Source: DATADW01 sp963733905
GTDB taxonomy: Bacteria; Actinomycetota; Acidimicrobiia; Spongiisociales; DATADW01
NCBI GenBank assembly: GCA_963733905.1
Contig: CAVTEU010000018.1
Location: forward strand, 62,001-126,000
Length of the DNA: 64,000 nt
Direction of reading: 5' to 3'
The translations under genes and the position numbers were made by a program. The notes beneath the pieces were generated by a model that saw nothing but the letters and a program-made list of their open reading frames with translations, was not told the DNA's origin and made no database searches. This document shows, piece by piece, positions 56,083 through 64,000 of this stretch (within the stretch, counting starts at the first letter, position 1; each line of letters begins with the position of its first letter).

Positions 56083-57489
56083 ATGACCCCGGACGAGTTC
56101 CGCAAGACGGGGCACGAGCTCATCGAGTGGGTGGCTGCCTACATGGAAGGGGTCGACCGCTTCCCGGTCCTCTCGCAGGTGGCACCCGGCGAGACCAGGG
56201 CGAAGCTCCCCGCCAGCCCACCCGAGCACGGGGAGCAGTTCGAGGAGATCGTCAGCGATCTCGACCGGATCATCCTCCCCGGGATCACCCATTGGCAGTC
56301 GCCTCGGTTCTTCGGGTTCTTCCCCGCCAACGCATCCGGACCGGCCATCCTCGGTGATCTGGTTTCGTCGGGGCTCGGGGTTCAAGGGATGCTCTGGGCG
56401 ACCTCTCCGGCATGCACCGAGCTCGAGACCCACGTTCTGGACTGGATGGTGGAGATGCTCGGCTTGCCCGCTGGCTTCCGCTCGGACACGGCCGGTGGAG
56501 GCGTGATCCAGGACTCGGCGTCGAGCGCAAGCCTGGTGGCGGCGCTGGCGGCACGGGAGAGGGCGAGCGGGTTCGAGACCAACCGGATCGGGACCGGAGG
56601 TGGCCTGACTGCATACGCCTCGACCCAGGCGCATTCCTCGATCGAGAAGGCGGTGCGTATCGCCGGGTACGGCATGGAGCGGCTGAGAACCATCGAGGTG
56701 GATGAGAACCTGGCGATGCGACCCGATCGCCTCGAGGAGTCGATCGAGGCCGACCGCGCCGCCGGTCTCATCCCGGCGTTCGTCACCGCCACGGTGGGGA
56801 CGACCTCTACGACCGCGGTGGACCCGGTGCCCGCCATCGCCGAGGTGTGCCGCCGACATGGTGTCTGGCTCCATGTCGATGCCGCCTATGCCGGGATCGC
56901 GGCGCTGCTCCCCGAGATGCGCTGGATCAACGCCGGGTTGGAACTGGCCGATTCCTACTGCACCGACCCACACAAGTGGATGCTGACCAACTTCGACTGC
57001 ACCGCCTTCTACGTCGCCGACCGGGCCCACCTCGTCGAGACGCTCTCGGTGCTACCCGAGTACCTGCGGAACGCAGCGTCCGAGTCGGGGTCGGTGATCG
57101 ACTACCGCGACTGGCAGATCCCGCTAGGCCGGCGGTTCCGGGCGCTCAAGCTGTGGTTCGTGATCCGCAGCTACGGGTTGGCAGGACTCCGCGACCACGT
57201 GCGGAATCACATCGAACTGGCCAACTACTTCGCCTCTCTGGTCGAGTCCTCCCCCGACTTCGATGTGGTCACCGACCACTCCTTTGGGCTCGTCTGCTTC
57301 CGCCATCGCGGAGGGGACGACGTCAACCAGCGGATCTTGGATACGGTGAACCGTTCTGGCGAGATCTACATGACCCACACCCGGGTGCATGACAGCCTGA
57401 CCTTGAGGCTGGCCATCGGGAGCCCCAGAACCGGACGCGACGACATCGAGAAGGCCTGGCGTCTGATCACAGCCGCTGCCGGCGACTGA
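56083..57489 (+). CDS. PLP-dependent aromatic L-amino-acid decarboxylase family protein
   Basis: A 468-residue group II decarboxylase. N-terminal FRKTGHELIEWVAAYMEGVD, then HWQSPRFFGFFPANASGPAI, WATSPACTELETHVLDWM, and the PLP-binding histidine in AYASTQAHSSIEKA; the phosphate site D in WLHVDAAYAG; the Schiff-base K298 in TDPHKWMLTNFD. The closest recognisable enzymes are DOPA/tryptophan/tyrosine decarboxylases, but some relatives are aldehyde synthases; substrate unknown. The ATG at 56083 is fixed by TACCGT (56071-56076), which predicts +1 at the A of ATG. Confidence 0.92.
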   Translation: MTPDEFRKTGHELIEWVAAYMEGVDRFPVLSQVAPGETRAKLPASPPEHGEQFEEIVSDLDRIILPGITHWQSPRFFGFFPANASGPAILGDLVSSGLGVQGMLWATSPACTELETHVLDWMVEMLGLPAGFRSDTAGGGVIQDSASSASLVAALAARERASGFETNRIGTGGGLTAYASTQAHSSIEKAVRIAGYGMERLRTIEVDENLAMRPDRLEESIEADRAAGLIPAFVTATVGTTSTTAVDPVPAIAEVCRRHGVWLHVDAAYAGIAALLPEMRWINAGLELADSYCTDPHKWMLTNFDCTAFYVADRAHLVETLSVLPEYLRNAASESGSVIDYRDWQIPLGRRFRALKLWFVIRSYGLAGLRDHVRNHIELANYFASLVESSPDFDVVTDHSFGLVCFRHRGGDDVNQRILDTVNRSGEIYMTHTRVHDSLTLRLAIGSPRTGRDDIEKAWRLITAAAGD

Positions 57490-57496
57490 AGCAGGA

Positions 57497-58072
57497 TCAG
57501 GACCCGGGAGCCGGCTCCAGCCCGAGCAGACGCCGCATCATCATGGCGGTGGCTCCCCAGAGGATCTCGCCATCCAGTTCTGAGAACCAGACGACCCGCC
57601 CCGCCCAAATCTCCGAGCGCCATGCGGCCGGGTCGGTGAACCGCTCCAGCGTCGGCTCCAACACCATGGCCACCTCGCGGGCCGACGGCTTCAGTTCGGG
57701 AACCGGGTCGATCCGGCCAACCACGGGGACCACGAGCAGACTGAACTCCACGGTGTGGATCGGCTCGAGGAACCCGAGGACGGTGACGTTCTCGGGGGGG
57801 ATGCCCACCTCTTCTTCGGCCTCGCGCAGGGCGGTGTCGACCGCATTCCGATCACCCGGGTGGGGACGCCCACCGGGGAAGGCGAGGTGGCCGGCATGGG
57901 TGGGCATGGTGTCCGGGCGCTTGGTGAGCACGACGCGGACAGCTCCCTCATCGTCCTCGTACAACGGGACCAAAACCGCCGCCCGCGACTGACCGTCGGT
58001 CGGCGGCTCCATCTCAGCCAGCGCGGCGAGCTTGGCCCAGGTCGGTGACATGGACCCATCGTACGGGCGCAT
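57497..58072 (-). CDS. Nudix hydrolase, CoA-pyrophosphatase-like (NudL)
   Basis: A 191-residue hydrolase with the Nudix box at about 67-91 (GGRPHPGDRNAVDTALREAE followed by EEVGI), preceded by LTKRPDTMPTHAGHLAFPGG, the context typical of CoA pyrophosphatases (UPF0035). The C-terminal GRVVWFSELDGEILWGATAM also fits NudL. Probably splits CoA or ADP-ribose derivatives. ATG 58072 is taken; an in-frame ATG at 58051 (MSPTWAKL) is equally likely. It is divergent from the GNAT gene, 14 bases apart. Confidence 0.88.
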   Translation of the reverse strand: MRPYDGSMSPTWAKLAALAEMEPPTDGQSRAAVLVPLYEDDEGAVRVVLTKRPDTMPTHAGHLAFPGGRPHPGDRNAVDTALREAEEEVGIPPENVTVLGFLEPIHTVEFSLLVVPVVGRIDPVPELKPSAREVAMVLEPTLERFTDPAAWRSEIWAGRVVWFSELDGEILWGATAMMMRRLLGLEPAPGS

Positions 58073-58086
58073 AAGCTGGCCTCGGC

Positions 58087-58677
58087 ATGGATCTCCTTCC
58101 CGAGACGATCACCACCGCCAACCTCTCGCTCCATCCCTTCCGACGGCGCGACGTCGATCCGTTGTTGGCTGCGGTGCGCGAGTCGCTCCCCGAATTGAGC
58201 CGGTGGCTGCCATGGGCGCACCAGGGGTACACCCGCGACGATGCCACCCGGTTCGTGCGCGACTCGGTCCAGGCATGGCGGGAAAACCGCGCCTACGACT
58301 TCGCCGTGACCGAGCGTGACGGGGTCACCCATCTGGGCAATGTCTCGATCTGGCACGTCTCGCGGGGCTTTCATGTCGGTGAGATCGGGTACTGGGTGCG
58401 CACCGACAGGACCGGGAAGGGCATCGCCACCGAGGTGACCGCCCGGATGCTCCAGGTCGGGTTCGATCGGCTCGGGATGCACCGCATCGTGCTCCGTATC
58501 GCCGTCGGCAATCGAGGTAGCGAGCGCGTGGCGGAGAAACTCGATTTCGTCAAGGAAGGGGTGCTGCGCGAGGAACTGAAGGTGCGCGGTCAATGGCTCG
58601 ACCACACCGTGTGGAGCATGCTGGAGCATGAATACCGGCGTCGTGCCGCCGAGTACGCCGTCTTCGCCGGCAGCTGA
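58087..58677 (+). CDS. GNAT N-acetyltransferase, RimJ/RimL type
   Basis: A 196-residue acyltransferase: LSLHPFRRRDVDPLLAAVRE at the start, the GNAT core with IGYWVRTDRTGKGIATEVTA (acetyl-CoA pyrophosphate loop R-T-G-K-G-I-A) and LGMHRIVLRIAVGNRGSERV, then FVKEGVLREELKVRGQWLDH. RimJ/RimL proteins acetylate N-termini of ribosomal proteins, but most relatives have other targets. TAAGCT at 58072-58077 predicts a start at about 58084, three bases before the ATG. Confidence 0.88.
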   Translation: MDLLPETITTANLSLHPFRRRDVDPLLAAVRESLPELSRWLPWAHQGYTRDDATRFVRDSVQAWRENRAYDFAVTERDGVTHLGNVSIWHVSRGFHVGEIGYWVRTDRTGKGIATEVTARMLQVGFDRLGMHRIVLRIAVGNRGSERVAEKLDFVKEGVLREELKVRGQWLDHTVWSMLEHEYRRRAAEYAVFAGS

Positions 58678-58709
58678 ACGAGGGGTGCCGGTCGTTCTGT
58701 GGGTCCGAA

Positions 58710-58750
58710 GGCGCCCTTGGCGCGGTTCGAACCTGGGTTCCAAGGGTGCC
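58710..58750 (-). terminator. Hairpin after the topoisomerase IB gene, containing a GAACCTGGGTTC palindrome
   Basis: GGCGCCCTTGG (58710-58720) pairs with CCAAGGGTGCC (58740-58750) with one G-T. The right arm abuts the topoisomerase stop. The loop contains GAACCTGGGTTC (58729-58740), a one-base-shorter relative of the sdhA-sdhB palindromes. Confidence 0.5.
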
Positions 58751-59881
58751 TCAGGTCTCGTCGAGCACCCTCAGCGTCAGCCGCTCCGTCCTGTCCATCC
58801 AGCGCGAGCTGCGCACACCTCGCCACACGGGCCCGAGCTTTCCGGCGCGGTAGGCGTCTGGTATCGCCGGGTGGACATACGAGGCTGCGACACACCTCGC
58901 GTGTGTTCCCCAGCCGCTCGGCGGCGAGGTCGATGGCGGCCAGGACCGCCTTGTCGGCCTCGTCTTCGTCCAATGAGACGTCGGCGATGGCGAGCGCACC
59001 GGCCACGACTGCGGTTGCACCCCAGGTCCTGAAGTCCTTGGCGGTGACGTCGCTACCGGTGAGCTCGCCGAGGTAACGGTTCACCTGGTCGGAGTCGACG
59101 CTCACCGGAAGATCATCCCCACCGAGGTAGGAGAACAGTTGTTGGCCGCCAAGGTCCTGACAGGCGAGTACGGCGGCAACCAGCTCGGGGTCGGGTACTG
59201 AAACGCGCACCTCTGCACCACCCTTGGCCCGGAAGTCGAAGACCAGGTCGCCGCCGTCGCGGCCCACGTGATCGGGGCGAAGAGTGGTGAGGCCGAACGT
59301 CTCGTTGTCCCTGGCGTACTCGCGGTTGCCGACACGGATCAGTGTTTCGTCGAGCAGCCGCACCACCAGAGCCATCACCCCGGTCTGGGTATCCACCCCT
59401 CCGGTGAGATCGAGCTCGACCCGTTTCCGCAACCGGGGCAGGCGCTCGCCAAACGTGCGGAGCGAGTCGAACTTGTCGGCATCCCTCACCTCGCGCCATA
59501 GCGGGTGGTACAGGTACTGCTTGCGTTCCTTGTCGTCCCGCCCGGTGGCGAGGAGATGGCCCCTGCGGTCGGTCGAGATCCAGACCTCTCTCCATGCCGG
59601 GGGATCACCAGCGAGCTGATCCATCGAAGCGTTGACTCGTCGGTGATCCGTTCGCCGTCAGGACGGTGGTAGGAGAAGCCCTTGCCGCGCCTCACCCTTC
59701 TTATCCCGGGCCGGGCATCGGTCGTGTACCTGAGACCGGCCTCCTCCGCAGCTTCCTGGGCGGCATCGCTGATGGCGAGCGAATCCGCCGGCTCCGGCTT
59801 GGCTCGGCGCCTCTCGAGCGCCTCCCCCCGGTCCGGCGAGCCATCACCTCTCTTCACCACCATCCGTCGACGACCACCCAT
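58751..59881 (-). CDS. DNA topoisomerase IB (poxvirus/eukaryote-like; two frameshifts)
   Basis: About 375 residues. N-terminal SLAISDAAQEAAEEAGLRYT and GIRRVRRGKGFSYHRPDGER, break near 59610, then VWISTDRRGHLLATGRDDKE with KQYLYHPLWREVRD (catalytic Arg/Lys region), YARDNETFGLTTLRPDHV (second Arg), and VTAKDFRTWGATAVVAGALA (FRTWGA signature). A break near 58880 leads to CRSSYVHPAIPDAYRAG, where the nucleophilic tyrosine is encoded at 58877-58879. Relaxes supercoils by a 3'-phosphotyrosyl mechanism. Bacterial TopIB is patchily distributed and non-essential. Confidence 0.88.
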
Positions 59882-60013
59882 GGATCACTGCTTTCCTGGC
59901 TCGGTTCTTGCGGGCCGAATCGATCAGAACATGATCGGTGAGCCGGTGCATACCGCGGTCAGGCGGTGCCGAAACGCGGCGGGCCACCCGGTTCGGCGAG
60001 AAGGCCCTCCGAA

Positions 60014-60487
60014 TCACAGCTTGTGCTTGGTCTCTCCCGAGTTCCCCGAGCTTGGAGAAAGGAACGAGATGGTCCCGTCAGGCTCGAGGACGGCCAACTC
60101 CACCGAGGAAAGGTCATCGAGACCCTGTTTCCGAGCCGCCTGATCGACCTCGTGGGGTTGGAGCCGCTCGAGTTTCAGCGCCTCTGGCAGAAGCTCACCG
60201 TCGCGCAGGATGACGACGGGAAGGCCCTCGAGCAGGCGCCGGGCGGGATCGAATTTGAAGCTCATATAGGAGAAGGCGACGGTGAGCAGCGCCAGCGTGC
60301 TGGCGGCGAGAACCGCTCCGACCAGGGAGAAGTCCTCCTGCGTGATTCCCTGCTGCACGATGTCGCCGATGACAACGAAAAGGATCAATTCGAAAGGCGA
60401 CAGCTCGGAGAGCTCCTTCTTCCCCACCAGCTTGAGCAGCAGGAATATGAAGAGGAAGGCGATTGCGGAGCGGAGCACGACCCCCAT
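60014..60487 (-). CDS. DUF421 (YetF-like) membrane protein
   Basis: A 157-residue protein with two or three N-terminal helices (SAIAFLFIFLLLKLVGKKEL, FELILFVVIGDIVQQGI and VLAASTLALLTVAFSYM) and the DUF421 soluble domain (LLEGLPVVILRDGELLPEAL and HEVDQAARKQGLDDLSSVEL, then AVLEPDGTISFL). Family function is unknown, with a role in spore or envelope stress suggested in bacilli. The start overlaps the upstream stop by one base (TGATG). Confidence 0.88.
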   Translation of the reverse strand: MGVVLRSAIAFLFIFLLLKLVGKKELSELSPFELILFVVIGDIVQQGITQEDFSLVGAVLAASTLALLTVAFSYMSFKFDPARRLLEGLPVVILRDGELLPEALKLERLQPHEVDQAARKQGLDDLSSVELAVLEPDGTISFLSPSSGNSGETKHKL

Positions 60488-61114
60488 CAGGGCAGCACCG
60501 TCGTCGAGAACTCCACCTCGACCACCCGCTCATCCTGCTCGAGCACGGCGACGTCCCCGTTGATGACGCCTTCTGCTCCCGGCTCATGCCTGCCGTCGAA
60601 ATCGACGGTCAGGATGTCCCCCCGTGGCGGGTCGAATTCCCAGATGACATGCCCGTCATCGGCGATCTGCGCAGATGCGTCCGGGTAGATGGCGTTGAAG
60701 TCGAGGGCTTCGATGTACTCGCGCCCCAGGATCAGGCTCACCGGCTGGTCGAACCCACCCTCCCGGCTGACGAAATGCTCAACCGTATGGCCAAGCCCGG
60801 ACGGGACACCGACGGGTGGCTCACCTCCAACCGGTAGCCGGATGCTTCGGCCAAAGCGGCCGCGGGCCGGGGACCTGCCCACCCAGCAACGCCGCGACCA
60901 CGATGATCAGGAGCAGACCCAAGCCGATGCGTCGGATCGCTCGGCTGCGACGCACGTTGTCGAGCGGGTTTGCTTCGGGGAGCGTCGATACACCCTGCTC
61001 CGGGTCGATCCAGATGTGGACGGTTGGCCATTCGCCACGCGATTCCACTCCGGCGCTCGGCGGGTCGGAGCGTACAACGGGACGTCCTGAACCAGATGAT
61101 TGAGTGTCGACCAT
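60487..61114 (-). CDS. Uncharacterised single-pass membrane protein paired with DUF421 (two frameshifts)
   Basis: About 205 residues. A basic cytoplasmic N-terminus, one helix (IGLGLLLIIVVAALLG), then an extracytoplasmic beta-rich domain, read in three frames: SGYRLEVSHPSVSRPGLAIR, PVSLILGREYIEALDFNAIY and WEFDPPRGDILTVDFDGRHE, ending VVEVEFSTTVLP. Breaks are near 60890 and 60750. Similar single-pass proteins next to DUF421 genes occur in other actinobacteria, which supports a functional pair. No known domain is recognised. ATG 61114 (MVDTQSSGSG). The gap from here to 61311 shows nothing. Confidence 0.55.
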
Positions 61115-61311
61115 CGAGTTGGCGTGGAGCGACGGCGGCAGTCGCTTCTCGCACCCGCAGATCCGCGTGACCCGCGACCGCAGGGTCCCCTCCCCTGGAA
61201 CCCGTTCAATTCGTCGTGGTGACCATTCACCCCTCAGCCGTGCTGAGGGCGCAGGTCCATGATCAAGAGAAGGCATTCGACGGCCTGGTCGCCGATTTGG
61301 GCCGTTTGAAC

Positions 61312-61730
61312 CTACTGGTTCGGTGGTGCCGAGCTGATCTCGCCCAAAACCGAATCGGGATCTTGCTCCTCCGCCAGGTCGCCAAGGGAGACGATGCCTA
61401 CGACCTCCCCGCCGTCGACTACCGGGATGCGACGCACTGAGGCATCAGCCATCCGCGAGGCGACTCCCCCACCGATTCTTCCGGGGTCGCCGTGACCACA
61501 TTGTCGGTGACGATCTCGCCAATAGTGGTCTGCGCCGGGTTGGCGCCGTCGGCAACCGCCCTGATCACGACATCGCGATCGGTGAGGATGCCCGCCAACT
61601 GACCGTTAGAGGTCACCACCACATCGCCCAGGTCGTTGTCCCGCATCGCCTGCGCCGCCTGCTCGACCGTGTCGGAGTCGCTGCAAGTGACCACGTTGCG
61701 AGTCATCACATCCGCAATCCGCTGACCCAA
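61312..61730 (-). CDS. Paired-CBS-domain protein (one frameshift)
   Basis: About 139 residues made of two CBS motifs: IADVMTRNVVTCSDSDTVEQ with GQLAGILTDRDVVIRAVADG, then IGEIVTDNVVTATPEESVGE and, after a break near 61470, ASVRRIPVVDGGEVVGIVSL plus GDLAEEQD. Such stand-alone pairs bind adenine nucleotides. TTG 61730 is chosen because GAAGGAGG precedes it by 4 bases; an ATG at 61766 would add 12 residues. It lies directly downstream of the SpoIIE phosphatase and overlaps its uncertain 3' end. Confidence 0.78.
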
Positions 61731-64000
61731 TTGTCCTCCTTCTCGCGTCTGTGCGGTCTTCCCCAACCGCGACGAAATTCAAACCCGCGATCAGGACCGG
61801 GGTGGCGGTGAGGAGCGCGGCCGGGCTCGAACTCGGCGGCCAGCAACGTCACGTCGTCCTCGGTGTGCTCGCCGACCATCTGGGCGATTAACTCGTCGCG
61901 AGGCCGGCCATGGACTCGCCAGCCAACGAGCCGGCGACGTCGAGCAGCCGCTCCAGGCTGACATCGATGCTCTCCTCCCGTCTCCACCAAGCCGTCCGAG
62001 TAGAGCAACATGATGTCGCCGGGGTGACACTGCACACGTCGCCTCGGTGAGTTCGACGTCGATGATCCCCAGCGGGACCGACCGGGCCTCTTCCAGATAG
62101 CGGGGCCTTGTGAGGAGATGAGAAGCGGGGGCAGCTGGCCGGCGCAGGTATAGCGCACCACCCCGACTCGGTCTGTCGTAAAGGGCCACCGCAGCTGTCG
62201 TACCGGTGGCTCCGGGGACGCCGCCAGCGAGCCGGCTCAGTCTGCTGAGCGCCTCGACCGGAGACAGCCCTTCGCGTAGCTGGGCGTCTAGGACCGAGCG
62301 GAGTTGGCCCATGATGGCCGCGGCTGCGATCCCTTTGCCGACGACATCGCCCACGGTCAACGCCATCCGGTCCGGGTGCGACTCGTATGGCGTCGTACCA
62401 GTCGCCACCCGCCGCGGTCCGCTCCTGCGCCGGTATGTACCGGGCGTGGAGTGAGCCAGGGCACCCGGGGGAGGATCCGGGGCAACAGGCTTTGCTGGAG
62501 CGTCTGGGCGGCATCGTGCTGTTCTTCGTACCGCCGCGCCCGCTCCATCGAACGGGCCGTCACCGCAGCCAGCGCCGCCAGAACGAGCGGTCCTCCGCCG
62601 AGAAGGTCGCTCTGGCTGAACCCGGCGCCAAGCGCACCCACCGTGCCGGGTCCGAGTTGATGGGCACGACGGCGATCGAGGAGAACACCGCCGGGACAGG
62701 ATGCAGGCCCTCCGGAAACCGCCGGGTCAACAGGTCGGCATTGGGGTACCAAAGCGGCCTGCCGGTGCGCACCACATATGCGAACGGATGCCTCGCTGAT
62801 AGTTGACGACCCTGGCGGGGAGTGTCCCGCTCCCACACCCCACCACTTCTCATGGAGCAATTCGACCCCGTCGGTTGACTGGCACCGCCACCCATCCCGC
62901 AACGGCGCCGAGTGCAGCAAGCCCGGAGTCGATGGCGTTCCGAGGACCTCCTCCACGGTCAACGCCTGGGCGGCGCCGGCGGTCGCCTGCTGTAGGACTT
63001 CGAGCCGTCCACCCGTCATCTCGGCCTGACGTCTTGCCTCTCCTGCTGCGGCAAAGAGAATGGCGTTGTCGGTCATGAGACCGAGCCTGTCGGCGAGTTC
63101 CTGGAAGCGAGGAAGATCGCCGTGCTCGAACCGCCTCCGCGAGTCGGCCATGACCAGCAAGAGGCAGCCCACGACCCTGCCACGCGCCCGCATCGGTACG
63201 ACGAGCTGTGAGCGTGGTTTGATTTCGGTGACGAGATGGGCCAGTTCGCCGTCGCTCACGAAGAGGCCGCCTCGAGGATTGCGTCGAGGTCGACGCGGGC
63301 TCGACATGAGCAATGCCGGTGTGCATCACGTGGTACACCGTTCCGGGGAGTTCGGCGTCACCGGCCAAACGGCGGCCAACTTCTCGGCTAGAGCCTGGAG
63401 GATTCGGGTCCTCGTGCCGCACCGCCACGACCCGGGGCGGATCGGCCAAGCCGATGGCGCAGTAATCGGCCACCCCAGGCACCATGAGGCCAGCCACCCC
63501 CAACAGCCCCTCCTCCACTTCGAGGGTACGATCCAGGACGCCCGACACCTCGGAGGCGAGCCGAGCCTGGTCGTCGGCCTCCCGGCGCCTGGTGACGTCG
63601 GCGAAGACGACGACCGCGCCGGCAACATCTCCATTCTCTGTGTGGTAGGGGGCCGAGCTGGCGCGGATGATGCGACGGTTGCCATCGGCGCGAAGCAGCT
63701 CGATCTCTTCGCCTTGGACCACCTGGTCGCCGCGGAGCGACCGCAGCAGTGCAGACTCCTCAACCGACTATCCGCTGACCATCGGCGCTGTGCCCTGTCA
63801 TGAAGCGGGCGTCGGTATCGATCCGTGCCCTCGACGGCCGTGCCCAGGATCTCGGTCGCCTCACTGTTGGCCAGGATGAGCCGCCCGCCCTGTCAACGAG
63901 GATCAACCCATTTGGCATGGCATCGAGGGCAGATTCGAAACGTCGGCGCTCATCCTCGCTGGCGCTCAGGGCACCGGCAGCGCCCCGGCGGGCCCTGGCC
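61706..64000 (-). CDS. PAS-PAS-GAF-GAF-SpoIIE protein phosphatase (partial, many frameshifts)
   Basis: The gene enters from the right edge. Domains in order: PAS (63840-63950; FESALDAMPNGLILVDRAG and LILANSEATEILGTAVEG), second PAS (63600-63770; LLRADGNRRIIRASSAPYHT and GAVVVFADVTRRREADD), GAF (63080-63560; VSGVLDRTLEVEEGLLGVAG), GAF (62540-63050; RLEVLQQATAGAAQALTVEE), and the PP2C/SpoIIE phosphatase (61790-62500; ERTAAGGDWYDAI, TVGDVVGKGIAAAAIMGQLR, GDIMLLYSDGLVE, EDDVTLLAAEF). Frames switch at least eight times. The family senses small ligands or redox and dephosphorylates an anti-anti-sigma factor. The true stop may lie near 61785. Confidence 0.72.

Noticed and set aside
59882..60013. A small gene between topoisomerase IB and DUF421
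   Set aside because: No frame has a start with a ribosome-binding site or leaderless box, and none looks protein-like; I see nothing functional here.

Overview
The window is GC-rich, densely coded, and uses many GTG and TTG starts. A WhiB-family [4Fe-4S] regulator, a mycothiol-type DinB-fold protein, F420-type (LLM and deazaflavin) oxidoreductases, a GuaB3-type IMPDH paralogue and an F420-associated zinc metalloprotease point to an actinobacterium. A deep-branching class such as Acidimicrobiia is my inference and is not proven by the sequence. There is no rRNA, tRNA, CRISPR array, prophage or insertion sequence that I can recognise. About 30 of some 70 genes, including essential ones (purH, purN, sucC, sucD, tal, cimA), are interrupted by one or more frameshifts while both flanking frames stay highly conserved. 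This looks like an uncorrected indel-rich assembly rather than gene decay, so I annotate such loci as single genes and give the approximate break.

Layout, left to right. 1-8.8 kb: end of an ABC permease, moaE, an HtrA protease, a zinc metalloprotease, a WYL regulator, then a minus-strand envelope-stress block (unknown membrane protein, LLM oxidoreductase, tatA, ECF sigma, zinc anti-sigma, RseB-like protein) and whiB. 9-12.6 kb: sdhCAB, with palindromic repeats between sdhA and sdhB. 12.6-16 kb: a second ECF sigma/anti-sigma pair joined to an ABC exporter. 16-18 kb: TadE/TadG-like genes. 18-25.5 kb: a DHDPS-family aldolase, SCP2 protein, hup, mdh, a candidate structured RNA, icd, folD, purH, purN. 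25.6-33.2 kb: HEAT-like protein, DUF169, DUF2207 plus lemA, mycothiol-type protein, sucCD, and a free B12-binding domain. 33.4-43.9 kb: tal-ridA, a small membrane protein, pcrA, a histidine kinase, guaA, guaB3, a CPBP protease, trpS, an M50 protease. 44-53.7 kb: a complete amino-sugar uptake and catabolism operon (ROK repressor, ROK kinase, binding protein, two permeases, nagZ, nagA, SIS deaminase). 54-64 kb: cimA, an F420-type oxidoreductase, an aromatic amino-acid decarboxylase-like enzyme, Nudix, GNAT, topoisomerase IB, a DUF421 pair, a CBS protein and a PAS/GAF/SpoIIE phosphatase that runs off the right edge.

The most notable content is regulatory. trpS is preceded by a 9-residue leader peptide with three consecutive Trp codons, an antiterminator helix and an intrinsic terminator, in textbook attenuator geometry. 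cimA is preceded by a 12-residue leader with three consecutive Ile codons, a hairpin and an intrinsic terminator. Between mdh and icd lies about 230 nt of non-coding sequence that folds into five consecutive helices behind a plausible promoter. Many genes carry a TAnnnT box exactly 6-7 nt before the start codon, implying widespread leaderless transcription and fixing several start sites. Several families of short dispersed intergenic repeats are also present.
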